From the NCBI GenBank assembly GCA_937902525.1, contig CALEKV010000220.1, positions 1-5,008 on the forward strand: 5,008 bases of DNA. Reading direction: 5' to 3'. Of this stretch, positions 1 through 4,225 are shown piece by piece. The DNA is from an uncultured Candidatus Saccharibacteria bacterium. GTDB taxonomy: Bacteria > Patescibacteriota > Saccharimonadia > Saccharimonadales > Saccharimonadaceae. Numbering within the stretch: the first letter of the stretch is position 1; each line of letters starts with the position of its first letter. The notes beneath the pieces were generated by a model. The model did not search any database. It was not told the origin of the DNA and saw only the letters and a list, made by a program, of their open reading frames with translations. Position numbers and translations under genes: made by a program.

Positions 1-46
1 AGATTCCGAAACGTGACTGGAGTTCAGACGTGTGCTCTTCCGATCT
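1..46. other. Illumina TruSeq indexed adapter (assembly artefact)
   Basis: Bases 13-46 equal the constant part of the TruSeq read-2/index adapter: they begin GTGACTGGAGTTCAGACG and end GCTCTTCCGATCT. Bases 5-12 (TCCGAAAC) are the reverse complement of GTTTCGGA, which is TruSeq index 21 with its two following bases. Bases 1-4 (AGAT) are the adapter's next bases beyond the index. All 46 bases are explained by one synthetic oligonucleotide, so this is untrimmed library sequence assembled onto a contig end. Real sequence starts at about 47, and no gene should be drawn across the junction. The adapter match is recalled from the published oligo sequence, not searched. Confidence 0.97.
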
Positions 47-174
47 TTACTAGCACCACTAAGGCCGCCAGGGCGCCGAAAATTAGCATACCTACCGTAA
101 AAAAATACCTTTTTAGCTTCAATATCAATGTTGCAGGGCAGGGAAGCTAAATTAATTCTTGTAATCTCTTTCGT
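47..174 (-). pseudogene. Partial, apparently frame-disrupted small membrane protein gene after padR
   Basis: Reading leftwards from the padR stop, the frame from ACG (174-172) gives a soluble-looking stretch KEITRINLASLPCNIDIEA, then KK. A strong ribosome site, AGGAAGGA (185-178), overlaps the padR TAG and sits 3 nt before the ACG, so translational coupling to padR is likely. After a run of seven T on the minus strand (99-105), this frame becomes charged and proline-rich. A neighbouring frame instead encodes a clean transmembrane helix, FFTVGMLIFGALAALVVLV, up to the adapter. Deleting one T from the run joins the two into a cytosolic N-terminus plus membrane helix. ACG is one base from ATG. 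A membrane protein downstream of PadR is a common arrangement, so this is probably PadR's target gene. Whether the start and frame defects are real or read errors near a contig end cannot be told here. The family is not identified and the C-terminus is missing. Confidence 0.4.
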
Positions 175-183
175 ATTTCCTTC

Positions 184-516
184 CTATAGTTTTTTTAAAG
201 TTTGATTTAAGTTATCAATTTCATACTGCAAAAGATCGTTAACTTCCGCTCCGTAGGGCGTAATCTGATAGTATTTACGCGGCGGTCCCTGCTCGCTTTC
301 CCGCCACTGGTGACTAAGCAGCCCATCCTTTTGCAAGCGATTAAGTAGCGGATAAATCGTCCCTTCTACCACCACCAGGTCCGCTGCGTACAGCTTTTTA
401 ATAATGCCGCTAGTATAAACGGGCTTACGGGCACATACGCGTAAAACACAGTACGCTAAAAAACCTTTGCGAAGCTGGATAGCCAGGGACTCGGCGTATT
501 CATCAGCCGGTTTCAT
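184..516 (-). CDS. PadR-family transcriptional repressor
   Basis: A 110-residue DNA-binding protein of the PadR type (winged helix, dimeric, usually a ligand- or stress-relieved repressor). The recognition helix and wing are diagnostic: GTIYPLLNRLQKDGLL at residues 52-67, then the wing with GPPRKYYQIT at 77-86. The N-terminal helix around 13-27 and the C-terminal helix 90-110 (EVNDLLQYEIDNLNQTLKKL) fit the short PadR subgroup, in which the last helix makes the dimer. The length is normal for that subgroup. Start ATG at 516 is preceded by AAGGAAG 9 nt upstream. A promoter (567-595) and an inverted repeat over the start site (544-563) point to autoregulation. Its stop lies inside the ribosome site of the following membrane ORF, the likely co-transcribed target. 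The ligand is unknown. Confidence 0.93.
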   Translation of the reverse strand: MKPADEYAESLAIQLRKGFLAYCVLRVCARKPVYTSGIIKKLYAADLVVVEGTIYPLLNRLQKDGLLSHQWRESEQGPPRKYYQITPYGAEVNDLLQYEIDNLNQTLKKL

Positions 517-543
517 ATAGATAAACTTCCTTCAGTTTCATGA

Positions 544-563
544 ACTATTATGTTTTGTATAGT
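544..563. promoter_or_regulatory. Candidate PadR operator: inverted repeat ACTAT-N10-ATAGT
   Basis: ACTAT at 544-548 is mirrored by ATAGT at 559-563. The predicted padR transcription start (about 560) falls inside the repeat, a position that would block initiation. A third ACTAT at 581-585 lies in the promoter spacer. PadR proteins generally bind inverted repeats in their own promoters, but this site does not match the classic ATGT-N8-ACAT box, so the assignment is inference. Confidence 0.35.
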
Positions 564-566
564 CCT

Positions 567-595
567 ATGTTATGCAAGGTACTATGATATGTCAA
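567..595 (-). promoter_or_regulatory. padR promoter (TTGACA-N17-TAACAT)
   Basis: On the minus strand a perfect -35 TTGACA (595-590) is followed after exactly 17 nt by TAACAT (572-567), one or two changes from the -10 consensus. Initiation near 560 gives a leader of about 44 nt carrying the padR ribosome site. The promoter starts only about 20 bp beyond the murI stop, so padR is transcribed separately from murI. Confidence 0.7.
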
Positions 596-614
596 TACTT
601 AATTATTCTATTTG

Positions 615-1262
615 TTAGTCAATTAACAGCTTAACTCTTTCTACTATGGCTTGGGATGGATCAATAACTAGAGCACGCCCCTGCGCAATAGAGTTTATCT
701 CATCTTTAATCCAGTGGTAGTGCGTACAAGCCAAGACTATCACATCGGCCCCATTATCCAGCAAAGTATTTATGGTGTTTTTAATGCAATCTATTGTCAT
801 TGACTTGCTCTCGATCATCCGCGCCCAGTTAGAGCAGTCGGGCTCGAGGATTTTAACATCACTTGCATATCTATCTTTTAGATTTAAATATCTAGCACTA
901 GTTAGCGTGTACGGCGTAGCACAAACTGCCACTACTTTATTCTGGGTGGCGAGTACAGCCGGCTTAACCGTAGGCTCTAAGCCTATGAACCTTACACTGC
1001 TGTACTTTTCCCTAAGATACTCAATCGCAGCCGCCGTAGCTGTATTGCACGCCAATACAATAGCATTGCACTCGGCTTGTAACAGCGGTTGTATTGCCCG
1101 ATCTGTCAAGCTTATAATCTCTGCGTTCTCGCGTCCACCATATGGTACGTTGCCAGAGTCAGAGGCATAGAGCACTTCAACATGCGGCAGCACAGCTTCA
1201 ATCGTCATTGCCACGGTCTTGCCGCCAACGCCGGAATCAAACACGCCAATCTTTATAGCCAT
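615..1262 (-). CDS. murI: Glutamate racemase
   Basis: Cofactor-independent interconversion of L- and D-glutamate, supplying D-Glu for peptidoglycan, in the cytoplasm. The Asp/Glu racemase signatures are complete: GVFDSGVGG at residues 6-14 with catalytic Asp9-Ser10; VPYG at 39-42; first catalytic cysteine in ACNTAT (Cys72, Asn73, Thr74); ATPYT at 115-119; second catalytic cysteine in ACTHYH (Cys179, Thr180, His181). Both cysteines are present, so it should be active. At 215 residues it is about 50 shorter than typical MurI (around 265), and His replaces the usual Pro after THY. The loss is mainly in the stretch between residues 140 and 170 and at the C-terminus. Start ATG at 1262 has no Shine-Dalgarno; an AT-rich -10-like element lies just upstream, so it may be leaderless. 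It stands alone, divergent from the helicase, with no other cell-wall gene in the window. A broader Asp/Glu racemase role is the alternative. Confidence 0.92.
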   Translation of the reverse strand: MAIKIGVFDSGVGGKTVAMTIEAVLPHVEVLYASDSGNVPYGGRENAEIISLTDRAIQPLLQAECNAIVLACNTATAAAIEYLREKYSSVRFIGLEPTVKPAVLATQNKVVAVCATPYTLTSARYLNLKDRYASDVKILEPDCSNWARMIESKSMTIDCIKNTINTLLDNGADVIVLACTHYHWIKDEINSIAQGRALVIDPSQAIVERVKLLID

Positions 1263-1268
1263 ACATAT

Positions 1269-1274
1269 ATTTTA
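1269..1274 (-). promoter_or_regulatory. Possible -10 element for leaderless murI (TAAAAT)
   Basis: On the minus strand TAAAAT occupies -12 to -7 relative to the A of the murI ATG, the spacing expected if transcription begins at the start codon. No ribosome site lies upstream and no good -35 is found at 16-18 nt. TTGACG at 1283-1278 is too close to serve this -10. AT-rich context makes a chance match possible. Confidence 0.3.
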
Positions 1275-1284
1275 TCACGTCAAC

Positions 1285-1313
1285 TTGACATTTTTGGTTA
1301 CATTTGATATAAT
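1285..1313 (+). promoter_or_regulatory. Perfect consensus sigma-70 promoter of the helicase gene
   Basis: TTGACA (1285-1290), a 17-nt spacer (1291-1307) and TATAAT (1308-1313), with an extended -10 TG at 1305-1306. Every core position matches the ideal. Transcription should start at about 1319-1321, giving a leader of roughly 75 nt. Two symmetric sequences overlie it: GTCAA-C-TTGAC at 1279-1289 across the -35, and TTTGAT-ATA-ATCAAA at 1303-1317 across the -10. Confidence 0.92.
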
Positions 1314-1318
1314 CAAAG

Positions 1319-1336
1319 CAGTAGCCAGATCTACTG
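1319..1336 (+). promoter_or_regulatory. 5'-terminal hairpin in the helicase mRNA leader
   Basis: CAGTAG (1319-1324), loop CCAGAT, CTACTG (1331-1336): a 6-bp stem at the predicted first base of the transcript. An alternative shorter pairing, CCAG (1325-1328) with CTGG (1334-1337), excludes it. A second weak stem, TGTTC (1362-1366) with GAACA (1376-1380), ends just before the ribosome site AAAGG (1384-1388). A terminal stem can protect mRNA from 5'-end-dependent decay; a cold- or helicase-responsive switch is conjecture. Confidence 0.45.
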
Positions 1337-1394
1337 GATGAATACTTGATTACTGTCTCGCTGTTCATCAAAACCGAACAACGAAAGGTAACTG

Positions 1395-2648
1395 ATGCAG
1401 AACAACTCAAACAATCGCGGCCAACGCCGCCGGCGCTTTAATGGCGCCAACAAACAACAAGCGGGTAGCGGCGCCCAGGGCCGCCCCGCGCGCCCAACCC
1501 GCGCTAATCGTGGCGCCAAAAGTAACAAACAGGCGGCCCAAATCAACCCCAGCAAATTCATTAACCGCGCTGTAGAACGTGCCCCTGAAGTGCCATATGT
1601 GCCAACGCATGGTTTTAACGATTTTGCGCTGAACCGAACAACCAGGCAAACTCTAGAATACCTTGGCTTTACCCAGCCAAGCGCCATTCAAGACCAAGCA
1701 ATCGCACCGGCCCTTGAAGGTAAGGATATTATTGGACTAGCAAATACCGGCACCGGCAAGACAGCCGCATTCTTGCTGCCGATTATTGAAAAGCTCAGCA
1801 AAAACCCTGTGCGAAATAGCGTGCTTATACTTTCCCCGACCCGTGAGTTATCCCAGCAGATCGATGAGGAATTTAAACGTTTTGCCGCTGGCCAAAAACT
1901 TTACAGCGCAATTTGCGTGGGTGGTGCTAATATTGGGCGTCAAATCCGCGATTTACAGCGCAACCCCCATATAATCATTGCTACCCCAGGCCGCCTAAAG
2001 GACCTGATTGATCGTCGAGTGGTCGTCCTTAGCGCTATCAATACTTTTGTATTAGACGAAGCCGACCGCATGTTAGATATGGGCTTTGTGCGCGACATCC
2101 GCTACGTCGCTAGCTTACTGCCCGTACCGCGCCAAACCCACTGTTTCAGTGCCACAATGACGCCCGACATTCAGTTAATTATGAATGAAATGATGGTAGG
2201 CCCGGTTGTTATTTCAGTGCGCCGCGGCGAAACCAGCAATCATATTGACCAAGATGTTATAAGGGCGCGCGACAAAGCGCATAAAAGTGACATATTACAC
2301 GAATTATTACAGCAAGATGAGTTTGAAAAGGTCATTGTTTTTTGCGACACAAAATACGGCGCTCAGCGATTAAGCGATAGACTAAGCGCCAATGACATAC
2401 CAGCGGTAGCCATTCATGGTAATAAAAGCCAAGGCCAGCGTGAACGGGCTTTAAAGGCCTTCAAGACCGATGCTGTCAAGGTCATGGTCGCAACCGATGT
2501 GGCTGCGCGCGGGCTTGATATTCCAAATGTCAGCCACGTCATAAACTTTGACCCACCAAAACAATACGATGATTACGTGCACCGCATTGGGCGCACCGGA
2601 CGCGCTGGTAAAACCGGCAAAGCATTAACATTTATTGCAAGCGCATAA
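1395..2648 (+). CDS. DEAD-box ATP-dependent RNA helicase (RhlE-like)
   Basis: Unwinds short RNA duplexes using ATP; family roles are ribosome assembly, mRNA decay and cold adaptation. Both RecA-like domains are complete: Q motif GFTQPSAIQ (91-99); motif I ANTGTGKT (116-123); Ia PTREL (148-152); Ib TPGR (197-200); II DEAD (221-224) within VLDEADRMLDMGF, typical of the RhlE group; III SAT (252-254); IV VIVFC (313-317); V ATDVAARGLD (366-375); VI HRIGRTGRAG (396-405). Residues 1-70 are a disordered Arg/Asn/Gln/Gly-rich basic tail, probably for non-specific RNA binding. The protein ends 12 residues after motif VI, so it lacks the C-terminal basic extension common in RhlE; the tail has in effect moved to the N-terminus. 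Start ATG 1395 has AAAGG 6 nt upstream. The strong promoter implies high expression. Its 3' end overlaps the convergent methyltransferase by 17 bp. Confidence 0.97.
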   Translation: MQNNSNNRGQRRRRFNGANKQQAGSGAQGRPARPTRANRGAKSNKQAAQINPSKFINRAVERAPEVPYVPTHGFNDFALNRTTRQTLEYLGFTQPSAIQDQAIAPALEGKDIIGLANTGTGKTAAFLLPIIEKLSKNPVRNSVLILSPTRELSQQIDEEFKRFAAGQKLYSAICVGGANIGRQIRDLQRNPHIIIATPGRLKDLIDRRVVVLSAINTFVLDEADRMLDMGFVRDIRYVASLLPVPRQTHCFSATMTPDIQLIMNEMMVGPVVISVRRGETSNHIDQDVIRARDKAHKSDILHELLQQDEFEKVIVFCDTKYGAQRLSDRLSANDIPAVAIHGNKSQGQRERALKAFKTDAVKVMVATDVAARGLDIPNVSHVINFDPPKQYDDYVHRIGRTGRAGKTGKALTFIASA

Positions 2649-3249
2649 TCGCTAGGCTTGCTTCAACTTTTAGGTGACAGTTCTGCTGCCCGGCCCATTC
2701 ATCGGTAGCCTTAGCCGCTCCAGGCAGGGCACTGCTAACGTAATCATCAACGATAATTACCGCTCCCTTGACAAGTTTTGATGTGATCAGGCGAAAGGAA
2801 TCTTTGATTGATTCGTAGTAGTCACCATCTAAAAACGCAAACATAATATCACCCGGCACGTCTGTTGAATTGATATCGGCAAACCAACCTTTATGAATAA
2901 CCGGCGGGGTTAGGCCAGCTTTTTTAAAATTGGCAATAAATTGCTTTTTAGTGGCTAATAGTTCGCCAGCCTTAAACTGCTCGCCGGCTGCGGAATAATC
3001 TTGGTGTGTTTTATTGGGCAATCCGCTAAATGAGTCAAATACATGGTAGCTGCTACTACTGTTATATTGACTCAGAAGTCGGGTTATAAACAAACTAGTT
3101 GTACCAACGTAACACCCAAACTCAACCACCGCGCCTTGTCCGCCACGCTGCAACAACCACTCAAGCTCGCTTAAAACTATTCTAAGTTCCTTGACGTCAA
3201 CCTGGTCGGAAATAATAGGATATGTTCTTAGCAATTGGCTTGTAATCAT
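2632..3249 (-). CDS. TylF/MycF-type class I SAM-dependent methyltransferase
   Basis: A 205-residue methyltransferase with a Rossmann fold. Motif I is VVEFGCYVGTTS (41-52). The TylF-family signature FDSFSGLP is at 71-78. FLDGDYYES is at 139-147, and VDDY at 167-170 supplies the acidic residues that bind metal in this family. Characterised members (TylF, MycF) are Mg-dependent O-methyltransferases acting on macrolide sugars. Many relatives are of unknown substrate and sit in glycan or polysaccharide loci. No antibiotic or sugar pathway gene is visible here, so the substrate is unknown. In-frame TGA 9-12 nt before ATG 3249 makes this the only possible start. There is no Shine-Dalgarno, and a -10 11 nt upstream predicts an almost leaderless mRNA. 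It lies 70 bp downstream of thioredoxin on the same strand and overlaps the helicase 3' end. A related SAM-dependent hydroxyl methyltransferase of another subfamily is the alternative. Confidence 0.88.
   Translation of the reverse strand: MITSQLLRTYPIISDQVDVKELRIVLSELEWLLQRGGQGAVVEFGCYVGTTSLFITRLLSQYNSSSSYHVFDSFSGLPNKTHQDYSAAGEQFKAGELLATKKQFIANFKKAGLTPPVIHKGWFADINSTDVPGDIMFAFLDGDYYESIKDSFRLITSKLVKGAVIIVDDYVSSALPGAAKATDEWAGQQNCHLKVEASLAIMRLQ
2637..2661. repeat. Weak inverted repeat at the convergent gene overlap
   Basis: GCAAGC (2637-2642) and GCTTGC (2656-2661) are separated by 13 nt, over the stop codons of the helicase and methyltransferase. An alternative stem is AGCG (2640-2643) with CGCT (2650-2653). 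It could end transcription from one or both sides, but neither side has a proper U tract (plus side TTCAACTTTT), so a terminator is only a possibility. Confidence 0.22.
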
Positions 3250-3250
3250 A

Positions 3251-3272
3251 GTGTGCTGTCATTCTATCACAC
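3251..3272. promoter_or_regulatory. Inverted repeat GTGTG-N12-CACAC over the methyltransferase start site
   Basis: GTGTG (3251-3255) and CACAC (3268-3272) flank the -10 and predicted start of the methyltransferase transcript, ending one base before its ATG. The position suits a repressor site or a 5' RNA fold. No regulator can be named. Confidence 0.3.
3261..3269 (-). promoter_or_regulatory. Extended -10 promoter of the methyltransferase gene
   Basis: On the minus strand TG-A-TAGAAT: extended element TG at 3269-3268, -10 TAGAAT at 3266-3261. No clear -35 at 16-18 nt, which an extended -10 can tolerate. Initiation near 3254 leaves a leader of about 5 nt. This would allow the gene to be expressed apart from thioredoxin. 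Confidence 0.45.
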
Positions 3273-3319
3273 CAATACATGCAAGTTTTTTATTAGACGG
3301 TCTTTTTTATAAGAATGCG

Positions 3320-3658
3320 CTAGCTATCAAGGTATTCTTTAAGTTCGCGCTCTAACACGTTAGCGGAGCGTAAACCAACCAGGTTTTTAACCACTTGACC
3401 GTTTTTGTAGACCACTAAGTTTGGGATTCCTTGCACACCGTGCTCGTTGGCAAGCATATTGTTATCCTGGCTCTCTTCAATATTGACCTTGACGACATCA
3501 AGCTTGCCGTCATACTTATGAGCGATACCCTCAAGTGTAGGCGCCATAGCGCGGCACGGGGCACACCATTCTGCCCAAAAATCCACCAGCACTACCTTAT
3601 CGTTTTGCTGGGTGCTTTCCTTAAACTCTTCCTTGGTTAGGGTCGCCGTCACGCTCAT
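3320..3658 (-). CDS. trxA: Thioredoxin
   Basis: A 112-residue cytoplasmic dithiol-disulfide reductase, reduced by thioredoxin reductase (not in this window) and serving ribonucleotide reductase and protein repair. Full-length single thioredoxin fold: buried Asp26 in VDFWAEWCAPC; active site Trp31-Cys32-Ala33-Pro34-Cys35; cis-Pro79 in GIPN. Canonical TrxA has WCGPC and GIPT, so this one differs at the residue between Cys32 and Pro34 and just after the cis-proline. The Ala variant occurs in other bacterial thioredoxins and may shift redox potential modestly. No signal peptide or membrane anchor. Start ATG 3658 has a perfect AGGAGG (3669-3664) 5 nt upstream, the best ribosome site in the window. 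It has its own promoter and is divergent from a small membrane protein gene. No terminator separates it from the methyltransferase downstream. Confidence 0.95.
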   Translation of the reverse strand: MSVTATLTKEEFKESTQQNDKVVLVDFWAEWCAPCRAMAPTLEGIAHKYDGKLDVVKVNIEESQDNNMLANEHGVQGIPNLVVYKNGQVVKNLVGLRSANVLERELKEYLDS

Positions 3659-3704
3659 CGTTGCCTCCTATTGAATCAAAATACTTATTGTTCGATATAC
3701 CCTT

Positions 3705-3733
3705 ATTGTAAATCATTTACACTACACCTTCAA
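3705..3733 (-). promoter_or_regulatory. Thioredoxin promoter (TTGAAG-N17-TACAAT)
   Basis: On the minus strand TTGAAG (3733-3728) is followed after 17 nt by TACAAT (3710-3705). Transcription would start near 3698 and give a leader of about 40 nt ending in AGGAGG. The 15-bp dyad 3707-3721 covers most of the -10 and the adjacent spacer. Confidence 0.65.
3707..3721. promoter_or_regulatory. Candidate operator: perfect 15-bp dyad TGTAAAT-C-ATTTACA
   Basis: Seven perfectly paired bases on each side of a central C, placed on the -10 of the thioredoxin promoter and 23 bp upstream of the -10 of the divergent gene. A dimeric repressor here could control both genes. It loosely resembles TGTAAA...TTTACA operators of the LacI/CcpA type but lacks their central CG. 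No regulator can be named. Confidence 0.45.
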
Positions 3734-3740
3734 GCTAAAG

Positions 3741-3749
3741 TGCTATACT
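3741..3749 (+). promoter_or_regulatory. Extended -10 promoter for the small membrane protein
   Basis: TG-C-TATACT: TG at 3741-3742 and TATACT at 3744-3749. The best -35-like hexamer, TTTACA (3716-3721), is 22 nt away, too far, so the extended -10 would have to carry it. Transcription near 3756 gives a leader of about 86 nt. It is back to back with the thioredoxin promoter. Confidence 0.45.
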
Positions 3750-3841
3750 TAAACTGAAGATCATTGGCCTATTAACTAATCGTCGTGAACTTGCCGACAT
3801 AATCAACAACTTTCAAAACAATCATCAAAGATAGGGGGCGT

Positions 3842-4195
3842 ATGGATACAGCACAACTCGACATAAATGGTAGCTCTGGAGGAATCACTGCCAACCCATT
3901 GGCAATCCCCGGACTTGAAGGCCTGCAAGGCATGCTTGGCTTCATTATGATTGGCTCCACCGTGCTTGGTGTACTGTTTTTAGTTTTATATATCCTTAGT
4001 CTAGTGCAACATGCACGCGCCGACCGGGCCGTGATCGCCATGCATAAAGACATCGCCGCTATAAAAGAAATTCTTCAAAAACAAGTGTCAGGTAGTCCGG
4101 TGGCTGATATACCGACGCCTGCTCAAGTTTCCAGTGAAACCCCTCCCGTCGCAGATGCCGACCAACTAGAGGGTCTATCCACCGACTTGACCTAG
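3842..4195 (+). CDS. Unrecognised small single-pass membrane protein
   Basis: I do not recognise this 117-residue protein. It has a Gly/Ser-rich hydrophilic N-terminus (1-30), one strong membrane helix (about 31-56, LGFIMIGSTVLGVLFLVLYILS), then a charged helix (57-81) with a possible coiled-coil pattern (RADRAVIAMHKDIAAIKEIL). An acidic Pro/Ala/Ser tail (82-117) looks disordered. The positive charges after the helix (His57, Arg59, Arg62) suggest the C-terminal part is cytoplasmic. The helix is too far from the N-terminus for a cleaved signal peptide. ATG 3842 follows AGGGGG with 3 nt spacing, an adequate but close ribosome site. The minus-strand frame through the same region has low-complexity, non-protein-like sequence, which supports this strand. 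Just after its TAG, another frame continues with protein-like sequence to a TAA at 4252-4254, so the true C-terminus may differ. Possible roles (scaffold, anchor) are guesses. Confidence 0.75.
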   Translation: MDTAQLDINGSSGGITANPLAIPGLEGLQGMLGFIMIGSTVLGVLFLVLYILSLVQHARADRAVIAMHKDIAAIKEILQKQVSGSPVADIPTPAQVSSETPPVADADQLEGLSTDLT

Positions 4196-4225
4196 CCGAC
4201 GAACACTTACGGTACTACAAACGTG

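Noticed and set aside
599..626. TTAATT / AATTAA inverted repeat at the murI 3' end as a terminator
   Set aside because: The stem is only A-T pairs and no T tract follows; chance in AT-rich sequence.
772..1307. Plus-strand open frames opposite murI
   Set aside because: They are antisense to a complete glutamate racemase with all catalytic motifs and have no domain features of their own.
1331..1687. Minus-strand open frames opposite the helicase N-terminus
   Set aside because: They mirror the repetitive Arg/Asn-rich helicase tail, giving Leu/Ala/Arg-rich low-complexity products; no ribosome site was seen.
3290..3311. AGACGGTCT followed by T6 as a terminator between thioredoxin and the methyltransferase
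   Set aside because: The palindrome leaves a one-base loop, which cannot fold as a hairpin, and the T run points along the plus strand, against both genes.
3772..4053. Minus-strand 93-residue frame opposite the small membrane protein
   Set aside because: It would cover the divergent leader, has Ser/Arg/Pro-rich composition without structure, and the plus frame has a membrane helix, ribosome site and promoter.
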